A stretch of 64,000 nucleotides of DNA, from NCBI RefSeq assembly GCF_000497445.1, contig NZ_CM002285.1, forward strand, positions 5,589,609 to 5,653,608. The letters are read 5' to 3'. A program made the position numbers and the translations under genes. Each line of letters begins with the position of its first letter. Position 1 is the stretch's first letter. Positions 26,270-34,916 of this stretch are shown here, one piece after another. The notes under the pieces were generated by a model. The model was not told the DNA's origin. It saw nothing but the letters and a program-made list of their open reading frames with translations, and searched no databases. Source of the DNA: Streptomyces roseochromogenus subsp. oscitans DS 12.976. Lineage in GTDB: Bacteria > Actinomycetota > Actinomycetes > Streptomycetales > Streptomycetaceae.

Positions 26270-27400
26270 GTGGGTTCATCGTCATCTCTGCAGCTCGCTG
26301 ACACTGCTACGTCGTCTGGATTCGAGTACATCTTTCCAGCCATCCGGGGCATCCAGGCCGGACGTGAGTTCTATGTGTCCATGTGTCCGCTTCGTCTGAT
26401 TCCAAAGATCTTCTTGTTCAATGAGGACGAGCTAGCCCCTGAAGTGCGAGCTCAGCGCGTCCTCAACAAGGGGCGCCTGCCGGCCCTGACTCGCTACATT
26501 GTGGACAATCCGGACGATTACGTCTTCAGTGCTCTTACGGCTTCCGTCGACGGGCCGATGCAGTTCGAGAGCATCTCCGACTCCGGAGTGGGTATGCGGG
26601 TCGGTCAGATCCGGATCCCGATGGCCGCCCGCTTCCTCATCAACGACGGACAGCACCGCAGGGCAGCGATCGAGGCAGCCCTGAAGGAATACCCCGACCT
26701 GGGCGAGGAGACCATCGCCGTCGTCTTCTTTCACGACGCCGGCCTCGCCCGCTGCCAGCAGATGTTCGCCGACCTGAACCGCCACGCCGTGCGGCCGCCG
26801 CGGTCTATCGGGGTGCTGTACGACCACCGCGACGATCTGGCGATCACGGCGCGTCTCCTGGCGATGAAGTCGGCGGTGTTTAAGGGGCATGTAGACATGG
26901 AGAGCAGTACTCTCTCCCAACGGTCCCGAAAACTCTTCACACTCAGCGCCCTCTACTTCTCAACTCAGTCGCTGCTTCAGGGACTTGGGCTCAAGAAGGA
27001 GCCTGCTCAGGAGATTGTGCAGCAGTACTGGGAAGCAGTGGACCAAGTCATCCCTGAATGGGGCATGGTCCGCCGAAGAGAGTTGACAGCACCCGAAGTC
27101 CGCAAGGATTTCATCCACAGTCATGGCATCGCCTTGCATGCACTTGGTCGGATCGGTAACACCTTGCTGAAGGAGTCGCAGGATCCCAAGTCTTGGAAGC
27201 CAAAGCTTAATCGCCTGAAGACCATTGACTGGTCGAGGACCAACTCTGACTGGGAAGGTCGGGCCCTGATCGGGGGCCGCGTGCAGAAGAGTCACCAGAA
27301 CCTGGCTCTGACTGTCAACTATCTCCGTCAGCGCATGAACCTCCGACTCAGCCCTGAAGAGCAGCGCGCAGAAGACGCATACGTACGAGGAGACGAATGA
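26270..27400 (+). CDS. dndB: DNA sulfur modification protein DndB
   Basis: A DGQHR-domain protein (about 376 aa) with the family motif NDGQHRRAAIEAAL near residue 125 and typical flanking segments (EYIFPAIRGIQAGREFYV at the N-terminus). DndB is not essential for modification but influences its level and is reported as a regulator of dnd operons. The start is uncertain: the frame is open to 26147, inside dndA, so GTG 26270 is the likeliest; it is weak in Shine-Dalgarno. Its stop overlaps the dndC ATG by 4 nt. Confidence 0.9.
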   Translation: MGSSSSLQLADTATSSGFEYIFPAIRGIQAGREFYVSMCPLRLIPKIFLFNEDELAPEVRAQRVLNKGRLPALTRYIVDNPDDYVFSALTASVDGPMQFESISDSGVGMRVGQIRIPMAARFLINDGQHRRAAIEAALKEYPDLGEETIAVVFFHDAGLARCQQMFADLNRHAVRPPRSIGVLYDHRDDLAITARLLAMKSAVFKGHVDMESSTLSQRSRKLFTLSALYFSTQSLLQGLGLKKEPAQEIVQQYWEAVDQVIPEWGMVRRRELTAPEVRKDFIHSHGIALHALGRIGNTLLKESQDPKSWKPKLNRLKTIDWSRTNSDWEGRALIGGRVQKSHQNLALTVNYLRQRMNLRLSPEEQRAEDAYVRGDE

Positions 27401-28902
27401 GCATCCCGGCACAGACCGCCGCCCCGTTCCAGGGGCGGAGTCTCTCCGACGTTGTCAGCGAGCTGACTGAGGAAGTTCGCGAGCTCTACACAGCAGACGA
27501 GGTGCCTTGGGTCGTTGGCTACAGCGGAGGCAAAGACTCCACTGCCGTCCTGCAACTTGTCTGGCTTGCCTTGAAGGGGCTGCCTGCAGAGCAGCGCACC
27601 AAGCCTGTCTACGTCATCAGCACAGACACGCTTGTCGAAAACCCTGTGGTCGCCCTGTGGGTCTCCCAGTCCCTCGACACCATGAAGAAGGCTGCTGAGG
27701 AACAAGGACTCCCCATTGAGCCGCACAGGCTTACCCCCAAGGTGGAAGACACGTTCTGGGTTAACTTGATCGGACGTGGCTACCCGGCACCGCGTCCCAA
27801 GTTCCGTTGGTGCACGGAGCGGATGAAGATCAAGCCCTCCAATACATTCATCCGCAAGGTGGTACGCCGGCACGGTGAAGCGATCCTCGTGCTGGGCATC
27901 CGCAAGGCGGAGAGCCAAGCTCGCGCTCGGGCAATGGCCAAGCACGAGAAGCGCCGAGTGCGTGACCGTCTTTCTCCCAACGGCAATCTCCCCAACTCTC
28001 TCGTCTACAGCCCCATCGAGGACTGGACTAACGACGAGGTGTGGATGTTCCTCATGCAGGAAGACAATGCCTGGGGACACGACAACCAGGACCTGTTGGC
28101 GATGTATCAGGGGGCATCCAGCGACTCGGAGTGCCCACTGGTAGTGGATGACAGCACCCCTTCGTGTGGTGACAGCCGGTTTGGATGCTGGACCTGCACC
28201 TTGGTGGACCAGGACAAGTCCATGACCGCGATGGTCCAGAACGACAAGGAGAAGAAGTGGATGCGGCCACTTCTTCGCCTCCGGGACGAGCTGGATGACG
28301 TCTCCAAAGAGGGGGAGACCCGGGACTTCCGAAGGATGAACGGGCGAGTGCAGCTCTTCCACGACGAAGTCATCAGAGGGCCGTACACGCAAGAGGCACG
28401 CGAGAAGTGGCTGCGGAAGCTCCTCGAGGCCCAGACCAAGGTGAGGTCGAGGGCTCCCGAACACGTACGGAATATTGAGCTCATCACAATTGAAGAGCTC
28501 AAGATGATTCGCAGGCTTTGGGTCTTCAACAAGCACGAAGTCGAAGACTCCCTTCCCCGTATTTACGAAGAGGAAACTGGGGAGAAGTTCCCGGATGCAG
28601 ACTTGGATGAACAGCTCGTCATCCGGGCAAGCGAGATCGAACTCCTACGCGAAATTTGCGACGGAGACGAGATTCACTTCGGGATGGTCCGAGAACTCAT
28701 GGGTGTAGACCGCGAGTTCCGCACCAAGACCCGGCGCAAGGGACTCTTTGATGCCTTCGAGAAAGTCATCGAGAAGGGATATTACGAAAACAAGGACGAC
28801 GCGCTAGAGTTTGCTCTGCGTAAGAAGGAAGTCCGTGGTGGCAACGCGCAGACGGAGATCAGCGCCAAGCCCGAAGCCCTCCCCCTCGAACAAGACAAGT
28901 AA
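27397..28902 (+). CDS. dndC: DNA sulfurtransferase-like DndC
   Basis: A 501-aa ATP pyrophosphatase of the PAPS-reductase-like family that activates or transfers sulfur for the DNA backbone. It has the PP-loop motif VGYSGGKDSTAVL near residues 44-56, FRWCTERMKI near residue 138, and cysteines near residues 245-270 (ECPLV, PSCGD, GCWTCTL) that would bind a 4Fe-4S cluster. A DndE-interacting or targeting region probably lies in the C-terminal half. It starts in a 4-nt overlap with dndB and ends 2 nt before dndD. Confidence 0.93.
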   Translation: MSIPAQTAAPFQGRSLSDVVSELTEEVRELYTADEVPWVVGYSGGKDSTAVLQLVWLALKGLPAEQRTKPVYVISTDTLVENPVVALWVSQSLDTMKKAAEEQGLPIEPHRLTPKVEDTFWVNLIGRGYPAPRPKFRWCTERMKIKPSNTFIRKVVRRHGEAILVLGIRKAESQARARAMAKHEKRRVRDRLSPNGNLPNSLVYSPIEDWTNDEVWMFLMQEDNAWGHDNQDLLAMYQGASSDSECPLVVDDSTPSCGDSRFGCWTCTLVDQDKSMTAMVQNDKEKKWMRPLLRLRDELDDVSKEGETRDFRRMNGRVQLFHDEVIRGPYTQEAREKWLRKLLEAQTKVRSRAPEHVRNIELITIEELKMIRRLWVFNKHEVEDSLPRIYEEETGEKFPDADLDEQLVIRASEIELLREICDGDEIHFGMVRELMGVDREFRTKTRRKGLFDAFEKVIEKGYYENKDDALEFALRKKEVRGGNAQTEISAKPEALPLEQDK

Positions 28903-28904
28903 CG

Positions 28905-30896
28905 ATGCTTCTTCATAACATCACCCTGCGCGACTTTGGGGCGTACCAAGGAGAGCAGCGACTCGACCTGCGCACCGAGTCCGGACGGCCGATTGTCTTG
29001 ATCGGCGGCCTGAACGGGTGCGGCAAAACGACGCTGCTCGACGCCATCCAACTGGTTCTCTACGGCCCCAAGGCAGACTGGAGCGGCCGTGGCCGCTCTT
29101 ACAACGACTACCTCCAGCAGTGCATCAACCGGAAGGCAGATGAGGCTGAGGGGGCGTCGATCGCTCTCGAGTTCACTGTCACGGTGGAAGGGGTTGAGCG
29201 CCACTATCGAGTCACCCGGAACTGGTACGTTGCGGGTAGTAAGACGCTGAAGGAATTTGTCACTGTCCTGATCGACGGTGACTTCAGCCGGACTCTTACT
29301 GAGACTTGGGCTGATCATGTTGAAACGATCCTCCCTATTGACGTGGCTTCGCTCTTCTTCTTCGATGGCGAAAAGATCGAGGAGCTTGCTGATCCTGCAC
29401 GAGCAGCAAAGGTCATTGAGTCGGCAATCTACTCGCTTCTCGGCGTGAGCAACCTGGAGCGATTGCGTAATGACCTGAGGGTATTTCAGACCAGGCAGCG
29501 TCTTGAAGATGCCGATAAGGAAGTCCTGGAGAATTTCGAGGCCCAAGAGCGCGCATACGATGCTGCCAAGCAGGCGACCTCTGACGCCAACCAGCGATTG
29601 GTGGGTGCGCGTACGCAGCTCGCTGCGCAGAAGCGAGAACTCGCGAAGGTCGAGCGAGCCTTCAAAGACGGCGGCGGGGAGGCGTACGAGCGCCGCCACG
29701 AGCTCGAGAAGGAACGCGACCGTGCCGAGGAGCAGGTAGCGGCGACAAACAAGTCACTGGTCTCGGTTGCGGAAGGCCCTCTCCCGCTTCTACTCCTGAG
29801 GAAGGAGCTTGACGAGCTCAGGGAGCAGGCAAGGCTCGAACTGGACGCTGAGGACGCGTCTCGTGTGGTCGGGGTGCTGGAGCAGCGTGACGAATGGCTA
29901 CTCCGGCAGGTCGAGGAAGCACTGCCGGCTAGCACCCGAACCGAGCTGAAGAAGACGCTTGCCGACGATCGACAGAAGCGCGCCGCTGCTGCCGATCTTG
30001 AACAGAACCTTGAACTGCCGCACGACATGCTGGTGCAGCTCTCGACTCTGGATCAGGCTCTATCCACCGAGGCCGCGCGAGCACGCGAACTCGTCCAAGA
30101 AGCGGAGGATGCTGCCGAGCACCTTGAGGTGGCGAAGCAGCATATGTCAGCCGTGCCCGAAGAGGACGTGGTCCAGGACCTCGTGAGCCGCCGCAGTCTC
30201 GCCATGGAGCAGGTAGCCATGGAGCAGGCCCGAGTCGCGCGTGCAGAAGCTGAGCACAGCGAAGCGGAGGGAAGGCAGCGACGCTTGAAGGAGGAGCTTG
30301 ACCGGAGCCGCCGTGCTCACGCCGAGGCCAAGTGGAACTCCGCACGCCGTGAGCGGATCATCAAGTACACAGACAAAACGCAGGAAACGCTCGCAAAGCT
30401 CAAGGATCGCCTCCTGAGCCTCCACATCGAGAATGTGGAAGTCGCAGTCCTGAAGAGCTTCAACAAGCTCATGCGGAAGCAGGGCCTCATCCGTGACATC
30501 CAGATCGACACGGAGAAGTTCACCCTCGTCCTGACGGGCCCTGACGACAAGCGCGTCGATCCTGGACGCCTCAGCGCCGGCGAACGGCAGCTACTGGCCG
30601 TGTCACTCCTTTGGGGACTGGCGAAGACTGCAGGTAACCGGCTGCCAAGCATCATCGATACGCCGCTGGGACGACTGGACAGCCAGCACCGGCAGCACCT
30701 GATCGACCGCTACTTCCCGGAAGCCGGACGACAGGTTCTGCTTCTCTCGACAGACGAGGAGATTGACGAGCAGCTTTACGAACGGCTGAAGCCGCACGTC
30801 GCTCACACCTACACGCTGGTCCACGACGACGCAGACTTCACCACCACGGTCGTGCCGGGCTACCTGTGGAGCAGAGGAGCAGCACATGTCGCTTGA
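28905..30896 (+). CDS. dndD: SMC-like ATPase DndD
   Basis: A 663-aa SMC/RecF-type ATPase of the Dnd modification complex, thought to couple ATP hydrolysis to DNA structural change before sulfur insertion. Walker A is GGLNGCGKTTLLDA near residue 38. Two long coiled-coil arms fill the middle (for example KRELAKVERAFKDGGGEA). The ABC signature SAGERQLLAVSLLWG and a Walker B-region SIIDTPLGRLD lie near residues 555-595. The gene is intact, and the DndE start overlaps its end by 11 nt. Confidence 0.93.
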   Translation: MLLHNITLRDFGAYQGEQRLDLRTESGRPIVLIGGLNGCGKTTLLDAIQLVLYGPKADWSGRGRSYNDYLQQCINRKADEAEGASIALEFTVTVEGVERHYRVTRNWYVAGSKTLKEFVTVLIDGDFSRTLTETWADHVETILPIDVASLFFFDGEKIEELADPARAAKVIESAIYSLLGVSNLERLRNDLRVFQTRQRLEDADKEVLENFEAQERAYDAAKQATSDANQRLVGARTQLAAQKRELAKVERAFKDGGGEAYERRHELEKERDRAEEQVAATNKSLVSVAEGPLPLLLLRKELDELREQARLELDAEDASRVVGVLEQRDEWLLRQVEEALPASTRTELKKTLADDRQKRAAAADLEQNLELPHDMLVQLSTLDQALSTEAARARELVQEAEDAAEHLEVAKQHMSAVPEEDVVQDLVSRRSLAMEQVAMEQARVARAEAEHSEAEGRQRRLKEELDRSRRAHAEAKWNSARRERIIKYTDKTQETLAKLKDRLLSLHIENVEVAVLKSFNKLMRKQGLIRDIQIDTEKFTLVLTGPDDKRVDPGRLSAGERQLLAVSLLWGLAKTAGNRLPSIIDTPLGRLDSQHRQHLIDRYFPEAGRQVLLLSTDEEIDEQLYERLKPHVAHTYTLVHDDADFTTTVVPGYLWSRGAAHVA

Positions 30897-31266
30897 CAGG
30901 ATCCGTCTCTCGAAGACTGCCAAGGATCAGCTGTCATGGCTCAAACGTCACACAGGCATCACTCACTGGAACGTCCTGTGCCGGTGGGCGCTTGCCTTGT
31001 CGCTGCGTGATGAGACCACGCCGTTGGTCAAGGACATCGTCACCGACTCCAATGTCGAGATGGACTGGAAGACCTTCGCGGGAACCATCTATGGTGACAT
31101 CTACCTGGCGCTGCTGAAGCAGCGGTGCCTGGCCGATGGCGAAGAGCCGACGGAGGAGGCCCTCTCCCGCACACTCACCGTGCACATTCACCGCGGGATC
31201 GGCTACATGCACGGTCGTCGTGACCTGAGGAGCGCCAGCGCCTTCGTGGCCGCGGCTCTCCAGTAG
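30886..31266 (+). CDS. dndE: DNA sulfur modification protein DndE
   Basis: A 126-aa small basic helical protein at the end of dndBCDE, the usual size and place of DndE, which binds nicked or duplex DNA in the modification complex. Its N-terminal LDRIRLSKTAKDQLSWLKR and ribbon-helix-like layout fit. AGAGGAG upstream of ATG 30886 is a good ribosome binding site. A bidirectional terminator follows directly. Confidence 0.9.
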   Translation: MSLDRIRLSKTAKDQLSWLKRHTGITHWNVLCRWALALSLRDETTPLVKDIVTDSNVEMDWKTFAGTIYGDIYLALLKQRCLADGEEPTEEALSRTLTVHIHRGIGYMHGRRDLRSASAFVAAALQ

Positions 31267-31271
31267 CGAAC

Positions 31272-31309
31272 GGCCTGGCAGGGACGCACAGGAGCGTCCT
31301 TGCCAGGCC
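31272..31309. terminator. Bidirectional terminator between dndE and the MORC-like gene
   Basis: Two 16-nt arms (31272-31287 and 31294-31309) pair with a single G-T wobble around a 6-nt loop, lying between convergent transcription units. Confidence 0.85.
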
Positions 31310-31338
31310 TATGCGTGGATCAGAGGCCGGTTACGGCG

Positions 31339-33075
31339 TTAGACGACGTCCTTGATCTTGGTCAGGTACTGCTCGGTGAAGCTACCCCACCACTTCCGCA
31401 GTTCCTTGTACTGGGCGATCGGCGTCTCGTGCATCGACTCGGCCTTTGCGTAGGCCACGAGCAGCAACGTAATCGCCTCGATTGCCCGGCGGGCAGTAGC
31501 TGATGCATCGGGGCCGGTACTCGTCTTGCCGGCCTTCGCCAGAACCTGGAGCGGTTCGAACATCTCCTGGTAGAAGAAGTGCCGCTGGTTCAGGCGGATG
31601 ATCGTCTGTTCGCCTAGGTGCGTGAGCAGGAAGAGGTCGTCGCCAGGAACGTCGACGGTCTCAAGCACAAACGGGAGATCCTTGATCTCCTGCACGTAGG
31701 CGGCCTTCTCCTCCTTGGTGGCGCTTCGCCCGGCGTCCTTCGCAAGGTTGTCGTACTCCTTCTCACGCTGAGCGGGCGTCGGCACCTCCTTCACCCGCCC
31801 CTTCGGCATCGTACGATCGACGCTGCTGACCGCGCGTGCGATCGGAGCGTGCTCCCCGGACTTCACTGCGGCCTTGCGGTTTTCCTCGCTCCAGACGCGC
31901 TGGATCTCGTCACGAGCCTTGGGAACGTAGCTTGCGGCGATGGTGGTCAGAGTCTTGCGCAACTCGTCCGAGGGGACCGCGCCGCGCTTGACATTGCGCA
32001 CTCCCATCATCCGATCCAGTTCGGGCGTGAAGTGGACCTCGAACCCGATGTACCGGTCGGGCGTGTCGACACTGCCGGGGAACAGACGTGGCACGGTGCC
32101 GTAGCTGATCTCGCGATCCAAACGCATGAAGCTGATGGCGCCCTGGTTCTCAGGGACTCGCAGCTTCTGCGCCAGCTTGTCACCGCCGGCGCCCTTGTAC
32201 CGCAGCACCTCGGGGGGTGCCAGGGTGATGACGACTCGGATCTTGTGGTCAGTGCCCTGGACCTTGACTTCCTCGTTGAAGAAGACCTGGCCGTGGAAGT
32301 GCCGCTCGTCCCCGCGCTTGTAGGGGATACCGCTCGTTCGCGCGAGTTCCTCAGTGAGAACGGCGTCCACCCATGTGCCCTTGCGCAGAAACGTCGGATC
32401 ATGCGGCTTCAGCACCACTCCGTCGACCGAGATCCGGATGCCGCCGCACAGGAACTCCCGGAAGATGCGGGACAGCTCCTTGTTCAACTCGTTGCGCACG
32501 TGGTCCGGGGTGCTGCGACCGTGCCCGTCGGAGACACGGTCGATCTTCGACCAAAGCACCAGCGTCCCGGATCCCTCAGGGAACACCTCCTCGAGATGTG
32601 GCGGAAGAGGCTCGTCATCCGGCGGGTTGATCCCGACCTTCTTGCCCTGCTTCTCCGCGTTGACCGCGGCATCGAGGTCGAACTTGACGTGCCTGATCCG
32701 ATCGCTGCCCTGGACGCGTGACCACGCTTCGATGCAGGTGCCGACGCTGAGGCTGGCCAGCTTCGCGCCGACACCGAACTTGCCGATCGTCTTCTCGGAC
32801 ATGAATCGCTTCGAGAAACCCAGCTGCAGGTAGTGGTGGAGGGTGTGGTCGTCCATGCCCTCGCCATCGTCGATGAACGCGATCTGGTCGAGCGCCTTCT
32901 TACGCCCCTTCATGACCTCTTCGGTCAGAATCTGGATGTTGTTGGCGCGCGCCTCAATGCTGTTGTCGATGACTTCACCGACAGCGGAGGGGAAGTTGTG
33001 CCCGGACTCCCGCAGACTGAGCAGAGCCTGCCCAGACAGTACGACAGGGATGGCACCTTCGTCGGCGATGGTCAT
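31339..33075 (-). CDS. MORC-like GHKL ATPase
   Basis: A 578-aa Hsp90-fold (GHKL) ATPase. It carries the N-box Asn in EVIDNSIEARANN near residue 39, the G1 motif IDDGEGMDD near 71, and FGVGAKLASLSVG near 100. An S5-like second domain then carries HFHGQVFFNEEV. Prokaryotic MORC-like GHKL ATPases are known from restriction-linked contexts and are thought to clamp or loop DNA. It is the last gene of a three-gene minus-strand operon; its ATG overlaps the GIY-YIG-like gene by 4 nt. The C-terminal region is helical and unassigned. Function in the Dnd context is inferred only from location. Confidence 0.75.
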   Translation of the reverse strand: MTIADEGAIPVVLSGQALLSLRESGHNFPSAVGEVIDNSIEARANNIQILTEEVMKGRKKALDQIAFIDDGEGMDDHTLHHYLQLGFSKRFMSEKTIGKFGVGAKLASLSVGTCIEAWSRVQGSDRIRHVKFDLDAAVNAEKQGKKVGINPPDDEPLPPHLEEVFPEGSGTLVLWSKIDRVSDGHGRSTPDHVRNELNKELSRIFREFLCGGIRISVDGVVLKPHDPTFLRKGTWVDAVLTEELARTSGIPYKRGDERHFHGQVFFNEEVKVQGTDHKIRVVITLAPPEVLRYKGAGGDKLAQKLRVPENQGAISFMRLDREISYGTVPRLFPGSVDTPDRYIGFEVHFTPELDRMMGVRNVKRGAVPSDELRKTLTTIAASYVPKARDEIQRVWSEENRKAAVKSGEHAPIARAVSSVDRTMPKGRVKEVPTPAQREKEYDNLAKDAGRSATKEEKAAYVQEIKDLPFVLETVDVPGDDLFLLTHLGEQTIIRLNQRHFFYQEMFEPLQVLAKAGKTSTGPDASATARRAIEAITLLLVAYAKAESMHETPIAQYKELRKWWGSFTEQYLTKIKDVV

Positions 33076-33530
33076 GTTCCGCTCCTATTCTGTGCGCTTT
33101 GTGTCTGGCGAAGGGCCCGAGCCCAGGCTGCTCGGACAGCCGGCTCGGGGCAGAAAGGACAGCGTTGCCCAGTCCCTGAAGGGCTGGCCGGGTGGATTTG
33201 GTTCGCTATGGGGCGGCCTGAGGACAGGCATCGGTGGTACCAATACGACGCGATGGCGTACGCCTGGAGCGAGTTGCGAGCCGGTGCAGCAACGAAGTGG
33301 GTGGCGACGTCGGCCAGGGGGTGACGGATGAGGCGGCTGCGCAGACAAGTGTCCGACCGCCCTACGAAGAGCGGGCGAACGGTCTCCGCGCAGTGGCGTA
33401 GCAGTAGGTACGCGCCCACGGTTCTACTCGGGATCTGTAGGTTCACGACAGCACTCGTGTACCGAAGGGTGAGTCGTGCGCCCCGGTACGGATCCGCGAT
33501 GCGGATCGTGAACTCTGCGCCTGAGCTCAC
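33072..33530 (-). CDS. GIY-YIG-like nuclease domain protein
   Basis: A 152-aa protein starting at GTG 33530, which overlaps the stop of the upstream HTH gene by 4 nt; the frame extends further upstream but that translation is noise. GAYLLL and LFVGRSDTCLRSRL are the two strands and conserved Tyr/Arg pattern of a GIY-YIG nuclease, with FVG in place of YIG. A following helix ends in YWYH, and a cysteine pair (CPFC) lies near the C-terminus. A catalytic Glu equivalent could not be fixed, so it may be divergent or inactive. It is directly coupled to the MORC-like ATPase. Confidence 0.6.
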   Translation of the reverse strand: MSSGAEFTIRIADPYRGARLTLRYTSAVVNLQIPSRTVGAYLLLRHCAETVRPLFVGRSDTCLRSRLIRHPLADVATHFVAAPARNSLQAYAIASYWYHRCLSSGRPIANQIHPASPSGTGQRCPFCPEPAVRAAWARALRQTQSAQNRSGT

Positions 33531-34060
33531 GAGTTGATTCCAGCGAGGGACTGGGCGTGCAGCCGGATCGCACGACGAGTTCGTTCTACCGTCGCGATGG
33601 AGACACCCGTCTGCTTGGCAGAGGCCGATGCCGGCACGCGGTCCAGCATGCCCTGAAGACAACCAAGGCCATGGGCTCCAAGGCCCGCAGCAAACTCCCG
33701 CAGCTCCCGGAACGTCTCCTCTGCGATTGCCCAGGCTTCAGGCGAAGCCTGGGTGACCATCTCAGCAGTAGGCCGGCCATCGTTGGTCAGCGTGCAGACG
33801 CGTCGGCGAGCGGCATCAGCGAGAGGCCGGCACGCAGCAGCCTCACGGGAGCTGGCTGCCGACCGGTGAAGCGTACGTCGTGCGTCACGGATGACGTTGC
33901 GGCACAGGTAAGCAGCGTTGTCCGCCGCCCGCTTGTGACCGAGAGTGAGATCAAGCGCCGTGTCGAGGAGGTCTTGCCATTCCCCGTCCCACGGCCGTTG
34001 TTCCTGCTTCTGGTACAGGCGTCGCATCACGGAGACGCGGACGTCATCGAGCTGGAGCAT
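33527..34060 (-). CDS. Sigma-factor-like HTH protein
   Basis: A 177-aa protein with a C-terminal helix-turn-helix like sigma-70 region 4 (SASAKQTGVSIATVERTRRA near residues 145-165) and an N-terminal helical region without clear sigma region 2. It is the first gene of the operon with the GIY-YIG-like and MORC-like genes, so it may be its regulator. The start could be either of two adjacent ATGs (34063 or 34060) after a GGGGAGGGG stretch; the second has better spacing. A sigma-like HTH within a defence operon suggests a dedicated switch. Confidence 0.55.
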   Translation of the reverse strand: MLQLDDVRVSVMRRLYQKQEQRPWDGEWQDLLDTALDLTLGHKRAADNAAYLCRNVIRDARRTLHRSAASSREAAACRPLADAARRRVCTLTNDGRPTAEMVTQASPEAWAIAEETFRELREFAAGLGAHGLGCLQGMLDRVPASASAKQTGVSIATVERTRRAIRLHAQSLAGINS

Positions 34061-34442
34061 CATGCCCCTCCCCGGTGCCCGACTGCTGTGTGCCGGACCC
34101 ATGTGGTCGTTGCCTGCTCTCCCTTTGGCCGTCGTCGCCTGGCGGTCGACTTGGCATGAGCAGGTGCTTGAGACTGTAGAGCGCATGACTGACAGCCGGC
34201 GCTCGATTCGGTCTCATACTCAATGGGACAGCCCAGGCATGCATCCCCTCACGTTCAGGCCAACTTCCTGAGGAACCGGCCTCGTTGGTGCTGTGACCTG
34301 CTGGTTCATAAGCGGCAGCTGGGTGCGGGGCACGCCAAGTCGTGGCTGTCAGGCGTTAGATGGGACTGGAGATGCCATCGGCAGGGGCCGCGGCTCCCGC
34401 CCTGCATGGTGCAGGCGTGGCGGGAGCCGCTGGTAGGACGAG
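34061..34442. other. Gene-free interval between the two minus-strand defence operons
   Basis: It is expected to hold the promoter of the HTH/GIY-YIG/MORC operon on its left side and the terminator of the PLD-helicase operon at 34390-34430 on its right. No open frame here looks coding. Confidence 0.6.
34390..34430 (-). terminator. Hairpin terminator after the PLD-helicase operon
   Basis: Perfect 12-bp arms GCGGCTCCCGCC (34390-34401) and GGCGGGAGCCGC (34419-34430), just downstream of the stop of the 157-aa gene at 34443. Confidence 0.8.
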
Positions 34443-34916
34443 TCACACGGTCGGGACGAGCGTCGTGTCGAGGTTTTGCTTGAAGATGCGGAGGAACGTC
34501 TCGAGGGAGCGCGGTCTGTCACCGGAAAACCACTCGAGAAGAACGTCGTAGCCCCCGTGAGCGTACTGGTTGAAGTGCTTGACCCCTTCGTCGCTCAGGT
34601 TATGGGGTGCCGTCGGGTCGACTAGTTTTGCGATCGAGGAGTGGACGACCTTCTTCTCGTTCATGGTGACCCCGAGAATTTCTAGCTCTTTTGCCAGGAA
34701 CAGCGCGACGAGCAGTTTTCCCCGGTCTGTATATCGACCTGGAAAGCTCGCCACGAGTTCCGGCGCGTGCTCGTTTGTGATGTGCAATTTTCGCGACTTG
34801 GAAATCCCTGCAATGAAGCAGAAATAGAAGATGTCGAAGTCAATCTTGAAACTATCGTCCTCCCTGAGGTCTTTGAACCAATTGCGAGCGTCTTTCCTGA
34901 GACGGAAAGGCTGCAT
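34443..34916 (-). CDS. Dnd-island protein of unknown function (157 aa)
   Basis: The last gene of the four-gene minus-strand operon, starting exactly at the end of the SMC-like gene (1-nt overlap). It has a compact, mixed alpha/beta sequence: DFDIFYFCFIAGISKSRK, then VALFLAKELEILGVTMNEKK and a C-terminal KHFNQYAHGGYDVLLEWF. It resembles small proteins that occur only in dnd gene clusters, but I cannot name a family. Composition is AT-richer than the neighbours. It may be an adaptor for the ATPase. Confidence 0.65.
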   Translation of the reverse strand: MQPFRLRKDARNWFKDLREDDSFKIDFDIFYFCFIAGISKSRKLHITNEHAPELVASFPGRYTDRGKLLVALFLAKELEILGVTMNEKKVVHSSIAKLVDPTAPHNLSDEGVKHFNQYAHGGYDVLLEWFSGDRPRSLETFLRIFKQNLDTTLVPTV

